Shown piece after piece: positions 45,401-60,400 of a stretch of DNA of 64,000 bases. Position numbers and translations under genes: made by a program. A model generated the notes under the pieces. That model was not told the DNA's origin. It saw only the letters and a program-made list of their open reading frames with translations, and searched no databases. The DNA comes from Amphibalanus amphitrite (Eukaryota > Arthropoda > Thecostraca > Balanomorpha > Balanidae): contig NW_024881503.1 in the NCBI RefSeq assembly GCF_019059575.1, positions 2,108,001-2,172,000 of the forward strand, written 5' to 3'. The stretch's first letter is position 1, and every line of letters starts with the position of its first letter.

Positions 45401-48400
45401 GAGGCAGTGAGGTCAAGCAGTGGTTCTAAAAAAGTGCGCCGAAGGCGCGCCAAATTTTCGAAACTGAACACGATTTGAGAGCAATCTTGGCATTGGCAAC
45501 CACACGCGGGTCCTAGGGCTCAACGCCACCGCATGGTAAGTTGAGTACCTAAATAGTGTAAATACCTTCCTGATTTGCAGTATTACGCCCATGGCAGTCA
45601 ACATCCGAAAAACGATAGTTTTCTTTTCTCGTATGGCGACAGCTTTTAGGATTTACAAGAGTGGAAAGTTACCCCGGCCGCGCCGGGGTAGGCTGAAAGT
45701 TACCCCGGCCACGGCCGGGGTGGCCGGGGCAGGTTCTCCACCCATGAGTACATACGTTTTACCCTGATGACATTAGCTGTTAATTATGAACACATTAGAG
45801 CGGGTCGACTTCATGGGTAGCAAGTACGAAAGTATTTTTGCGTTCTGGTAAAAAGAAGAATTTTAATTAAAGGCGGGCATTGAGAGATGAGAGTCGGGAC
45901 ATAAGTGAGCATTAAGATTTGCGTGTGAAGGGCGAGGCCAGCTAGACGAGTCAACTTAGCAAGCTAAGTAGACAACAGCTTTAGCTCAGCTGTGAAAATA
46001 ACCGTTCTTCTTAGCTAAGCCGAGCGACTGGTCAGCTGATGCTGGTTCAAAGAGCTAAACAGCGCACCAGAGCTGACATGCAGATGCCAGCTAAGACTTA
46101 GCGGCATGGCTGTTTTACGCTTTCAGCCTCTATGATACCATTTCAAGCGAATCGAATGTTTTAAGTGCTTAGCAAAGTTGAGTGTCGTTGGGCACACTTC
46201 TCATGGACGCACTGACAGTAACGGTCCTGCATGGGCCTTTACAGTTCGAAGTTAACTCAAATGAAACAACCGCAACGAAATCAGCGGTCAAATACACGAG
46301 CTATAAACATTCGGCTTACATTGTAGCGTGTCGCGTCTCCAAGGCAAGACGACTGGCCGACCCCAGATTTTTGTTAAGTCTGCTTCGGGATTCAGTGTTC
46401 TGTGTTCTTCGCTGCATAGTATTCATGGTGTTTATCTTTTTGTTTAACCCGCGCCCGACTGGGGGTCCTGGATTTCCACGCCCTGCTGGGGGGTGTTTGA
46501 ACACCCCCCCCTTCTAACTCGGCTCCTGGGCCACGTAGCGATACGCCGAAGAAGGCGTTCGAAAGAGCGTCAAAAATAATGACGAAATCACTTCGGTCAA
46601 TTTTTTGGTCAGGTCAAAGGTCAGGTCACCAGAGGTCATTGAAGGCAAAATTTCGCCGATTTCCAGGTCGAATGTCGAAAATTTCCAAGAAGCCAACGCA
46701 TAACTCGGGAACCAATAGAGCTACAGCGCCGCAGAAAAGTGCATTCGATAGCCCTATTAACGCCCTTTCTGAGTAATTCTCTCAGATTTGACCTAACGTC
46801 AACGGTTTTGCCTGCAGGGGGCAAAAACTGCAAAAAGAGCCGATTTTTTCGGAAAGTTTTTCTGCAATAACTTTTGACCCAAGCATTGTACGAGCTTACT
46901 TTTACCGTTATCGTGTTCCTCTCGTCAAGACGCATCGAATGAACTATAACTTGACCTTGAAAGGTCAACTTGAAAATTTGACCTCAGGTCAAGGTCATAA
47001 CCTGACTGGAAAGGGTCATGTTGCATATCAGTCGATCCGTATCGTCGAGCTGAACACATCTAAGGCGTTTTCATCGCTCTAGCATGCCTCTATCAAAAGT
47101 TATTTGCGAAAAACTCTTAGATACCATTCGTGACCTAAGATGACCTCAGGGCACAAACAAGGGTCACGGACACCATTTTCATGTTCAGTGTGTCTAAACC
47201 ACTTGTAATTCGGTATTTGGGAGTGTTTATAATGTCTTGCATCCAAAAGAGGCGCATTTCAATTTTCTCCCATTGACTTATAATGGGGAGGTCGCAAAAT
47301 TGACCTGACCTTAGGTCATCGATATCAAAATTCTGAGATATACATTTTGTACATGCTATTGCTCTTAGCAATCGCTGAAAGTTTCAAAGTGATCGGTCAC
47401 TCGGTGTAGCTATGACAGACATTGAAACTTTTTATGAGGTGAGGTCACTTCAAGTGACCTGGTGACCTGACCTTGAATGACCTTGGTCTGAAATTTTCAC
47501 AACATGTGTAGAATTGATGGATGATAAGGTGTACCAGCGCCGCCGTTTTTGAGATATTCGCGAAAAACCACAAGGGGGGGGGGTGTTCAAACACCCCCCC
47601 CCCCCAGCAGGGCGCGGGTTAAAGGCAATGCGCCCTGCATTTAGTTCGCTTCTACCCTGTGCGATGTGTTCCATCTCTTTACGATTGAGAATCTGTCATA
47701 ACTTGTGCTTTATATGGCACAAGTGGCTTGTGCGCGAAGTGGCTTGTGCGTCTATGACCCTGTGTCTATTCCCTATAGTTCATGACTTTGTCTCCCAGCG
47801 CTGAACTCTGCAGTCCAGGCCACTCCTCCCTGTCCAGCTCTGCCGCTCGGTACCATCCACTCAACAGTATCATCCGGTCCAGCGACCCTGCCTGAACCAG
47901 TCCAATCCCACCCCTCCGGTCATCCCAGCATGATCCGCACTCATCCAGGGCAGCAGCCTTACCAGGATCTGCGCCGCCCGAACAGGGTTTTTCTGACGTG
48001 TTAGGCGCCTCGGATGGGCGTCTGCGTATGTGGTGCATGGGATTTGGGGCGTCCAAATGGCGTGAAATGTTCCTTGTTTGAGTTAATCCGTTGATAGTTC
48101 AGCTAAGTGATCGCAATCATTAAACGCGTTGTGTTATATAATGATATTGTATTGAGCACCAGCGAAATGATTTCAAGCAATTCACTCGCAATGGTCATAT
48201 TAATTTATGTTAATGCCTGGATGCGTCGCCGTTTTTCAATTGAACGCATTTGAAAAGTTATGCTGATGCGGGCATTACATTATTTTGCTTTTAAAATGCG
48301 GACATCAAAAAGCAAGCTCGGAAACACATCAAAGAGAGCACTTTTCAAAGCATTACTTCTGCTGAGTATCTTGCGGCGGAGAACAAAAGGATTGGAAGCG

Positions 48401-51400
48401 CACTTTTGCCTGCAGAGACTGCATCAGAAAACAAGAACATAACCGTAAATCTGCGCTGAGCCGTGACTTCATCGGAGAACAGAAACCTAACTCACGGAAT
48501 CGTCCCACGGGAGACTGCAGTCACAACACAGAAAGATAACCCTTCATAGTAACAAGATCACATCAGCGATGCAGTGAATGATAGACGCATCTCTCTACCG
48601 GGTGGGTTGGTCTGTCTACCTCTACCGCCGTCTGTCAAGACACGCTGCTAGCATGATAGCTCCGCCCGAGATGCGCCGCCAAAAAAGTGACGACTCATGC
48701 CGACCGCGCCGGCGATGGGCGCGGGCGCGGCGGGTCCCCGGAGGGCATCAAATATAGGTCGTCTTCGGTCTCAGCTGACGCTCATCAGGCCGCGTGGAGT
48801 GGTACAAGGTCACGAGCGGCTGCGTGATGAATCTCAGTGCCGCTAAAAACTGACCGTCGCGTGAGGAGGAGCGGTGAGAAGCCGGGCGCTGCCCGTGTCA
48901 ATCAAGACGCGTGAATTAGTGGCTGACTGGGGCTATATGTAGGCTGAGAGGCTTCTGTGAGGAGCGGCGCTCTTCCTGTAATTGACAGTGGCCCTCCAGC
49001 GATCGGCACAGCTCCGCAAAAGATGAAGGACAGTGCAGTGCTCCTTAGACCATTGGCAATGCCATCTTTTATGAAAGGGACATGCCAATATACTCGCAAT
49101 TAGTTGGGTCCCTGAGATAAGAGTCCTCTTATCCTACGATGATTCTTACTTCTCTACTGCATGATTGGCAAAAACTCGTCCTGCAATGGGCTCTACGTAC
49201 CCTTCCAGAGGACAGTACAGTAGGTACTCCACTAATAATTGACGCTGCCCCCAGCAATGGTCACTCCCACTTTAGCTTTGAGAAGTGCTCTCCTCGTCAG
49301 ATAACCATCATATAAGTGTGATCTTGCATGTGTAAGATTACATGGCGATGGACGGTGCCGAGCGATGTACTCTGCTAAGCGGTCAAAGTGAACCCTATAA
49401 TATCCGGTTAACAGGTGCGTCCGACTCCACCAAAGCTGTACATTCCGGACCCTAGTCTTATCCCCTGATGCCCGAAATCCAGGCACGCCTCTTGCATGTG
49501 AACCAGAGATTTTGCAGCGGCCGTTACAATGCTTCCGTCTCAACAGCGAAGCCACACGCAAGGGGGATCTCCTTGAAGTACGCGCCGGCGCTGCCTTTGA
49601 TAGCAATCGTTGAAGTATCGTACAAATTTCTTGCATTTTTCTTCAATGGGCGTGCAATGTGAGTAGTATTTTGTACAACCCAATCACAGCAATTGAATTA
49701 AATTGTTTTTCATTCCCCGTTGATGAGCTCAACAGCTCTACCATAACAAAAAGCCATTGCTATTTATGTCGGGTATTCAGCGCTATTCTTAGACCCTTTA
49801 TTGATTAGTGACCCTGAATCTTTCCACTAATCCCAAACAAGCCTGTACCAAGAAGGGAAAGAGATGAGATACATTATACCTACCTGCTGAGGGACAAGGC
49901 TAGGCTTCCCTGGAATTGGTATTTGGCACCAAGGCCGGACGCCAGAGCCATGCGGTCACTCTCGTGTGGCTTTATCAATTACGAATATTGTTCGAAGGTA
50001 GTCGAAAAGAAGGGCTTAGAAGCAGATTCCCTATATTTATAGCGTTATAACTACATTCCCACTCTGCAGTCAGCTGTCTGACTCTCTGGGCGAATGAACA
50101 GGTCCAACTGAAACGCTCCGTTAGCGACTAGACGGCCAGACGAGCGACTGGTTCCCGGTCAGAGCGTCAGAAGTGACGCGGCAAGAAAGGAGATCACTGC
50201 GAGGTTCAACTGGATAACCCGACCGTCTCGAGTGGACGGGGACCGGTCCACATCAGCGTGAAATCCAGAACGGCAGACGCGCACTGCCGCCATCTTCTGC
50301 CAGTCTCCATGACCTCCGCACGCTCGACAGAGACAAGGCTAGCAAATTGAAACGGCAGCGAACTGCTAATACCGTCAGGTGGTGGCGAAAGAGCATGACA
50401 AATCCTGCAATATTTTTTTCTTCTTCAAGAGAATGGTCATGGCTTCACATTAAATTGTTAACAAAAGGATCTAGGTATTTTACAGATTAGCGCCATTCGG
50501 TCACCTATTTAGGGTGAGTGATGTGAAGGTCAATGGCAGGAGTGACGCAATCATAAACTGCAGCTGTGCCAATGAATGTCATGGAATCTGGCACACTGCG
50601 AAACAAATGCTGATTCAAGCACAATGGTGATTTTTCCTTGTTAAATGAATTACATTCGACGGCATTGTCAACGGCAAGCAACCCTTTTATTTTCTTTTTT
50701 CTGTTACTATTTATTTTGATGCGCTCCGACGCCATTTTGATGAAAAATACTTAACAGTGCTACTAGCTATTAGCTACCTCACCTGAACCTAGTTTTGGGT
50801 TCGCGATCATCGTCGAGAGAACCCATAGAGGCTTTGATACAGAGGACCAGCATCCTCTCATGCGTAGATAAGTAGGATATGACCTCTTCGACAATACCTA
50901 TATGGTTCGTGTGGGATGACAGTAAACAAATGCAACTCATCACCCACAATCAATTTGCTACTTTTTTAGTTGATAAATTCATCTCAAATCCAACCCCTTC
51001 TCTTCCAGTGGCACTTTTCCAGGCAGAAGATAAGCCCATGACTTTTCCAATGTGTTCAAAATGTACGACCACTTCGGAGAAATAATTGGCTAGGTATTTC
51101 CTGAGTAAACACCATCAATCAACACCCTTAACTATTCACCCTGCAAACCGGCATCATCTGACCGAAGAGGGCTCCTAACTCATTTCAAACACGCCACACC
51201 ACTCAGTTCCAACCCTGGTCACCCGTGGTATTCAGTCGTGCACCGTTCACGGTCAGATAGACGGCGATAACACGTAATAATTCTCATCACCGGCGCTTAA
51301 TCACAGCTCTGCCGCGGCCTTAGCAGACCGGTTCGGTTCACGGTCGTGCCAGGCTGGCCGCCGGATTGGCCATGCTGGAACGGAGATCTTCCGCCCGGGC

Positions 51401-54400
51401 CGGGATTTGGCTGTCCCGAGGCGGGGTTTGGGCTGTCCCCGGGCCGGGCTTTGGCTGTCCCGAGGCGGGGATTGGGCTGTCCCGAGGCGGGGCTTTGGTT
51501 GTTGTTCCGAGGTGCGGAGCTGGCTGTTCCGAGGTGCGGAGTTGGCTGTTCCGAGGTGCGGAGTTGGCTGTTCTGAGTAACAGCTTTGGATGTCCCGAGG
51601 CGCAGATTCGATTCTGTCCCCGGAAGAGGATTTGTTGTCCTAATGATGACTTTGTTGCACCCGGATGGGACTACGCCCCCGCGGGGCAAAAATCGACTGT
51701 CCTGTGACGCGACATGGCTGCCACGGAACGCGACTTGGCTGTCCCGAGACAGTACCTGGTAGTGCCAAAAAAACGTAACTTGGTTGGTTATCCCGGGAAA
51801 CAGGTTGACTGACCCAGGATGTGACTTTGTTGTGTTTTTTTTTCATGTCGATTAGGGATGTGTAGATTATTGTACCAGGCTGATAAATCTTGTCGCGAGA
51901 CGTGATCTGCTGTCTCAGGACACGGGTCGCTGTCCTAAGTCTCCTCTGCTGGGACCCTCGACTCGCCCTCCCACGTAGGGATTTGCCATCCCTGGACTGG
52001 CTTACCTCCCTCGAAGGCGTGTCGACCGCTGCAGAAAACACTTGTAGTCATGATTCAGCTAGTTTTGACGGTCGCCGCTACTTCATCCAGCGAGAGGCTA
52101 TTACGAGTGGCGTTTCAACTACTCGTAAGCATGTCGGCTGCGGTTATGGTCAAGGCATAATAAGTTTGCAATGGTAGTCACGCATGTGTTTTTGGTTTGA
52201 AGTGATTGAAAATGGACAGGATTAGTGGCTGCTATTTCTCGAGTTATCTAACTACCTGGAAACTGGGAAGTCCTGTGCCAAGTCAGATGGTTGGAACTTT
52301 GGGAAAACCCATTCCCGTTTCGGCTGTTTCGGTGGAAAAGCCCTGACGCATAGACACTGCACAATCCAGAAGCAGCTAGTGGAATGTATTCGCCAACATT
52401 TCATGAATGCTCTTTATCACATTGATGCATTTTTTATTGTATTGTATGCGTTTTGTTCTTGGATGCATTCAGCCTCAGCATACCTGTCAACAGATGGTCT
52501 TCGTGTCGGATCTCCCACTCGTTCGGTTTAACTAGGACGAGGTTTGTCTCAATGGTAACTATTTGATCTACTTATTATCCCTTTTGACCTCCATGTGTCC
52601 CTGTTTGAACACTGTGTAACCTCTCGCCACACTCTTCCCTGTCTAACTCTCGTTGTCCATTGACAGACCTGGGTGCGGGTCGGCCGCGCCCCTCGCCGGC
52701 CTGGGTCGAGGCACACCGTCCTCCGGGCACCCCGTCCGTCGATCAGGCCGTGTCGGCGGCTCTGAGGGCTGAGGCCGCCGCCAAACTGCTTCTGGACGGG
52801 TAATGGACCCTGTTTTTACGTGGTTAAATGCCTTTAATCTCAATGATAAGAAATACATATGTAGACACATAGATAACAGTAGAACTACTGTTACTGTTAT
52901 CTCTACTGTTCTACTGTTATCTATGGTAGACACTACGCGTAATTTATTATTAGGCACTCGTATTGTAAATTTAAACATTGCACCTAACGAATTAGAGTGC
53001 TGGGGACAGCAATATTTAATTAAAGGCTTTGATAGGGACAGCTACACCTGCAGGTAACGAGCTTATCGGATGTAGGTAAATAAGTACTATCCCATTCTAA
53101 AAGACAGCTAACAGCTAACCGCTAACAATAATCACTCTGTTCCCTCAGTCGCGGCGTCCCCGCGGAGTCGGCAGCGGCCCAGCTATCATCGGTCGACCTC
53201 CGCTTCTCCGAGCTGGGAAAACACTGTCCTGGAGCCGACCAGACTCCCTGCCAGCCCAGCAAGTTCAGGTCAGTGACTGATCTTTAAACGCGCCGACTTC
53301 AAATACACTCCTCAGTCCTCAAATGGCGCTGACCTAAAACGGGTTGGTGCATTAGGGTCTACTCTAGACTGAGTCTTCGGGATGAATTATCTACCCCTAA
53401 TGCGGGTTGATGCATATGAGTCTGACGTCTTCGGGGTAAATTCAAAATTTCCTAGATAACTTCCGCTGGTTGCTAGCCAAGGCTCAGTCCAATCGAGAAG
53501 ATAGCTCTACGTCAGGAAAATCCCAGACTCCTAAAAGATGACGTATGCACAGCTGAGTGACAGGCGGATCCAGGCTTGTGGCATTTCGGCGGCATGATGG
53601 CTTTGGACTGTATATTGTGGCGCAGCGGGTGACCCATATAGCCGGCCAGTCAACCTAAAGCGAGCGTTATCTCATGCGCGATGACGAAAACCCGAACAGT
53701 CAACGCCACACAGTTACCTAGGGGAGCTTACCAAACAATGTGCATCCCGGAATGTTATAATTTAGTGGCGCTGACTGAGCACTTTCGCCATGTGCTCCAT
53801 ATTGCTGCTGCGGCGTCTGTGCCAATGGTGACGGTGACCCTGCACGGGCCGACCGTCGCCGTCCGACCCAGCGATTCGTGACCGGACCGCCGAAATAGTG
53901 CCGGTCACGGGCCGGCGCTGGGTGCCGTGACAGCGGCCCGGCCCGGCCCGGACCGGCCCGGCCCGGCCCGGACCGGCCCGGCCCGGCTACAGGCGCCGCT
54001 CGGTCAGAAGCCCGTGTTTTCATTGACACCGGCCGAGCGTTTGGATGTGATCGGCTGTAACCGCCCTTTGACTTCACGCTGCTTCAATGGGGCACAGCTC
54101 TGAGCTCTGAGTGATAATTATAGCCCATGAGTCTCATGGTGCGCTATTGGAATATGACCCAACCTTTCCCAAGACTCTAATATTAACCCGGATTTACACT
54201 ATGCGGGCAATTCACAGCTCCCTGTCTCTCCGAGGTCTGTTTATAGCCTCGATGTTTCACAAGACTATCCAATCATATTCCCCGCTCTATTGAGCCCTGC
54301 CGGGCCGTGACCCGCCCTGACCGGCCAATGTCTTTGCTGACGCACCCCACCTACCGGCAGGTCTCTCGATGGCCGCTGCAATAACGTGCAACAGGCGACT

Positions 54401-57400
54401 TGGGGCAGCGTCGGATCGCCCCTGTCCCGACTGCTGCCGGCTCAGTACTCCGACGGTAAGCAGCGAGATAGCTTTACTCTGCTTCACCAAATTGACGAGG
54501 CAACCCTCTGCAGTTTGGAACTTATTTTTTAAACACTGCGGAAAAGTAACCTTTTATCTCCGCTGCCGTACGAATGTATAAGAGGACGCGATGGTAGCCC
54601 TGTAACCCCTATGGCCAGACAGATGCATCTGAGTTGCTTTAGATGCTTCTTCGCTGTGACTTATGTGCCTCTACCCCCTGACAGGTATATCGGAGGCTCG
54701 CACCGGTGCCCTGCCGTCGCCTCTGGCTCTCTCGGGCGAGCTGACCCACCCGGGACCCCACCACCACCAATTTGTGACCGCCCTGCTGCCAGTCTGGGGT
54801 CAGCTGATCAGTCATGACCTGACCCTCATCTCACCCATGCAAGGTCAGTGGTTTCCTCGGTACACGGACAGCGAGAGTGCTCCTTTGCAATTGTGGTATG
54901 CAAGAAATGGAGTTCGATCGATCCACCTACTGCTCTAATCTCTATATCAAATGTCACAAAGGCGCATCAGCCTCTCCACACGGGTATGCCCTCGAAAGTG
55001 GCCACCAAGGTCAATGCCACTAAGTGCATTGCATAAATGTATCGTGTTTGCCCGAACCGAGCTTATCACATATGCAAGTACAGCACAGTATAAAATGCTC
55101 GACGGTGCAATAATATCAATACCTGGAGTCACCTTCCTTTCATCTCACAGGCGGTGAGGAGCAGTGCTGTCAGAACCCGGCGGGAGCTCACTGTCTGCCA
55201 ATGACCTCGGAGGGACACTGCCAGCAGTACAAGAGGTCAATGCCCTCACTCCGGTCAGACTGCCGTCTTGGTGAGTATCCGCCGGAGTTGCAGCTTTATA
55301 ACAGTATTGTGCTAGCTTTCAAAACTAAACATAACTTTTACAGAACATGTATGGCTCTGTTATTCATTTTACGCTCGAAAGTTTACTCAAGGGCCATCCA
55401 AAATTACAAACACATGAACAAAAGATGTTTTTATGGCGCTGCTCATTCTTCAAGACCACGTATTAAATCTTCCTCACGGTAGACATTCACTTATTGTGAT
55501 GTAGCCGGAGTGTGTCTCGACATGTCTCGATACGGTCTCCATTTGATCTCATCTCCCTTCCTTTCAGGTCCCCGTGAGCAGCTGAACATGGCATCAGCCT
55601 TCCTCGACGCCAGTGCCCTCTATGGTACCGACAAACAGACTGCCAAGCGGGTACGATCGTACTCGCGGGGTCAGCTGCGGCTGAACGCTGATGGTACCCT
55701 GCCCCGGGGTACATTCGGGCCGTGCTCCTCACCCCACGACAGGTAAGGTCATTAGCTGGGATCGCCTATTGGGAAAGAGCGGCAAGGTTGTTATATAGGG
55801 TGCCGAACATGATGACAGAAAATCAATGAAGTACATAACACTTGGCATCGGTTAGTACGATAATGGTTATTCTATTGATAAGGCTGTTGTGGGACTTTGA
55901 ACTACAATGAGAGGTTGAACTAGCAGAGCAGGCTGGTCGTGTAAGCAATCGTCACTCTCCTCACCTCATCATATTCCCCCTCAGATGCCCGGAGGCGGCG
56001 GACCGGCGGGCGGCGACTCACGCCGGCACCACTGCCCTCTACACCCTGCTGACACGAGAGCACAACCGGCTGGCGGGGGGACTGGCCGACCTGAACCCCC
56101 AGTGGAGTGACGAGGACACCTTCCAGGCGGCTCGGCAGCTGCTGACTGCCGAACTGCAGCACATCACCTTCAACCAGTTCCTGCCGGCGGTGCTCGGGCA
56201 GGTGGGTTCATATCCGCAGTAATAGTGATGTCAATTACGGAAAATCGTGATACCGATACCAAACCAAATACCAACAATATCCATGGAAAAATACCGAAAC
56301 CAAACTGACTTGGGAACATGAGGAAAATACCTTTTTTACTTTTTTACTTTTTACCTTTTTACCAAATTCTCAGCCTCTTTGACATTAGTGAGGATTCATA
56401 ATACCAACAAAATACCAAATGCACTCGCCTTGAAATACCAAATACCAAGTTGGTATCGGTTTGGTATCGGTTTACCAAAAAGTTGGTATCCGATTGACAT
56501 CTCTACGCAGTAACCGCTGAGGCTGTTTGAAATAGACAAACACTATTCGTTAGCATTGTGTACGCGGACGGGTGGGTTCATAGTGACAGTGTTGTGACAG
56601 GTCAGTTTAGAACGGCAATAGTTACTGGAAGAGCAGATCAGTTCATATAGTTGTAGCATTGTCCACTGTCCAGGGACAGGTACATAGGCGCGGGAACTAC
56701 TTTCAGACTGGGGGGGGGGGGGCACACCATAATGGAGATGAACCTAGGGTACCCCCAAATCTAGTTTTCTCACCGGTTTTAGGTCACTTGTTTTTCATCC
56801 CTTGGCTTTTTCAACAAAAAAAGAAAAACATTTGCAAAAAAGTGCAGTATTTCGTCTCAAAGTTGTGGGGGCACCGCCCCCACGGCCCTACAGTTGGGGG
56901 GCAAGCTGCCCCCACTGCCCCCCGGCTCCCGCGCCTATGGACAGGTATTTCGCAACGGGTTGCTTCTGATCAACTCGTAACAAGACTGATCACAAAAAGT
57001 GTACGTACAGGCATGAGTGGAAATCTGAATGAGTGAAACGAATTCCCTTTCCATTGTTCACATTCCAAGCTCCTTAAACAATTTGTTTAGCCGCACAGAT
57101 CAGCCGAGCTCCAGACAATCTTACCGGAAGTTTTCCGGCTTAGAACACGTTATGAGTGCGGCGACAATATCACATATCAGTGCACAAACCAGTAGAGCAA
57201 CCGCCAGACCGGTCATCAGCTGGTGACCAAACCGGCTGCGACGGGGCCAGTTTTTCAGCGACCCTGGACCGGGTAACACACAGGGAAGGAAGTGAATCCG
57301 TATATCCGCCCCGGGTGTGTGATTGGACGCTTCCTGATGTGCGTGGGATGTATGCTGTCGTGGTTTTCAGACGTCGGCCACTTATGCATGTTGATCACTG

Positions 57401-60400
57401 AATCCTACCAACTGTAACTTTGAACGGCACGAGCTCTTATACAGTACATACCTATCCGGTTCATGAATTTGTCAATAGATGACGCTAGTGTCGACGCCTG
57501 ATAGGAAACTGTGCCGCAACACTCGAAACGGATATTCAGCGCGCGGCGTGGCTGGCCATTACGCCAAATGTGGCGATCAAATCGTATCAACATGATCAAC
57601 AGAGCAATTCTTCCTAAAGACCAGTGGTTGTCGCCTCTTTGCATAATAAAATACGGTATTTCATATTGTTCCTAGTAGGTGATTAAGAAGTTCCTTCCAT
57701 CTGTCGATGGGAACAGTATCCTAACTTCACCTACCCTTCGTTCTCAGGAGGTGATTGAGTACTTCCAGCTGTCGCCGGGGGTCCAGCAGCGCTACACACT
57801 GGACGAGGAGCCTGCTGTGACGGCCGCCGCTGCCACCGCGGCACTGCACTTCTACCTGGCCCTGCTGCCAGACGCGCTGCACTACCAGAACAGGGTCAGT
57901 CGGGGGATTATTAGTCAGTCTCAAGTTTAGTTCTTCAGTCAGCCGGGAACGACCAGAGGACGTCTAAACTTGTTGCTGTAATTTGACGCATTCTCCAAAT
58001 CGTACATTTTTTGCTCTCATTCTGTCTTCCGAGCTATGAAAAAACGGAATTATTTTTTATCCGTCGTTTATGAATGTTTTTTGTCCGATCAGTTTTCACC
58101 GATAGCTATTTTGTTTGAGCACGGTCGCGTGGCAGGAGCTTTGGAACTATTGTCGTCAGCGTTATCCGGGAATTCCCTGCAGTTTTGTATCTCATACCGT
58201 TTACTGATATCCGTGTTTCTCCTCGGACCCGCAGGACGGCGCGGAGGTGGATCAGACGCCTCTGTCGGACTCCTTCTTCTCGTCCTCTGACCTGTACCGG
58301 ACCGGTCGGCTGGATCAGCTCTTGCTGGGGCTGAGCAGCGGCCCCGCATCACAAGGAGATTCGGTCACCGAACAGGTCACACGAGGTACGTGGGGTCATT
58401 GAGAGCTCAACCGAAGGTAGGTGCGCGTCACAGAAAGGGCCAACCGGTGCGTGAGGTCAAGCAAAGGTCACCTGAGCCGCGGCAGGCCGCGGAACAGGCC
58501 ACCCGGGCTGCGTAGGTTCATCGAGCAAATAAGTTGGCGGAGGTAGAGTTTTTTTTTTGTCAGACCTTCAATATAAGTTTGTAACTTTATACGTAGTGTT
58601 TCTTGCTAATCGTAAATGGTTGATGAATTCCATGTCATTTTGTCGTCTTGAAATAGCCATGCTTGCTTTTAAAATTCGACCCGTTTAATATTTTCAGCGC
58701 TGGACCTGGACCTGCTGGCCTACACTATCCAGCAGGGGAGGGATCACGGCCTGCCGGGCTACGGCAGCTTCCGCAACCTTTGCGGCCTGACCGAGGCCCA
58801 TACCTTCGACCAGCTCAATAAGACGATGACAGAGGACAAGCTGAACCTGCTGCGGACTCTCTACAGCTCTCCTTCCGAGGTAGGCCTGAAAACCCAAAAG
58901 AGCATCTTCATCATCACAGCGGTTGTCCTTTCTTGGCGGGACAAATTGCTAGACGTAGTGAAGATGAAAATTGTGGTTAAGGTTTGATCGGTCTTGATAA
59001 TATACACTTACTTTCAACGCTTATTCCTTTCAATATCTCTCTATCCTTTCCCTCCATCCACAAAGTTTTCACCGGCTCTGCGCTCTCCAGGTTGATCTGT
59101 TCGTCGGTGGTATGCTCGAGTCGCCGCTGGAAGGCGCTGTGGTCGGCCCTACCTTCGCCTGTATTCTGGGACAGCAGTTCCGTACAGCGAGGAGAACAGA
59201 CCGCTTTTGGTATGAGAGTGACACGCCGCCTGCCGGGCTCTCAAAAGGTGAGGCTGATGACGTCAACGGGCTTCTTACAAGCCAGATGCTGATTGTTAAC
59301 CCGGCACCGCCTGGGCTATTTCCGTACCCACGACAGCCTGGGGGGGGGGGGTCGGATCCGACCCCCCTGTTATCTCGAGAACCAATGGTCGTATCGAGCC
59401 CCGCGAGGCGGCGTTCGAAAGGTCTCTACGAGACCTTCCCAAAGCACTCTTAAGATTTTAAGATTGAGGTCAACTTTCGGGTCAAGGTCAGGTCAAAGGT
59501 CAAATTCTGGGGTTTTGCATGATTAAGCTTACGGACAGCGGAATCGACAGCTGCTGCTCGAAACTCACCAAAAATGACCTCAAAGACCTAGTGAAGGTAC
59601 CATGTGCGTATAGGGGTCATACTAAGTACGGGTCAAGGTCAGGTCAGGTCACGAAAGGTCACGGTTTTCACTTTCTGCTACATGGGCGTGCGACACATGT
59701 TTTATGGCTTATTTTTCACGCCGAATCCGATGGTAATGGTTATATGTGACCCCAAGTCACTGTGCTTGGTGATAAGTGTGCATTGAAAGCATAAAAAATC
59801 GTTTATAGGTACCATACATAACTAAGAGAGGGCTAAGAAAAAACGTCAATTTTTCAACTTTTTATTTTTGACATAAAAATGCACTTTTCTAGACTAGCTT
59901 TGTCCCAGGAATCTAGTGGTGCCATTTGTTTTCACATGCGATGTTCAGAAGTGCCTCTAATTCACGAAAATGCTTATGACGTCACCATGCCCTATGCATG
60001 TTGGAGCTATTTTTTACAATTTGGGGGTCAAAAATCAAGATAGAAAGTTGAAATTTGGGACATCTAATGTTCTAATAGAGCTCTATAACATATATTCCGG
60101 TTTTTTGGAAATTCTCAAAATTTTGGATTTTATGAGCTGTTTTCCAAAAATATAGTTTTTTGATTTTTTAGGGGTGAAAAACGCATTTTATGGAAAATCC
60201 GAGATAGCCGTTTTAAAGAACTCGTTGAGCTGCATCTATTCATGCCCTTAATTTGCAATTTGCTTTAAACCCTGATTTTTGGCGATTTTTCAAACATTTA
60301 CCACTTTTTGACTGAAAACGCCATGTAGTTACATCACTAAAATCGATATATCTCAGAAAATTTTGGAAATTTTTTCTTAAAAATTGCACAGGAGACGTCA

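Noticed and set aside
48741-48780. AAATATAGG plus TCAGC as an internal promoter
   Set aside because: Spacing is short, context is GC-rich and no coding exon follows nearby.
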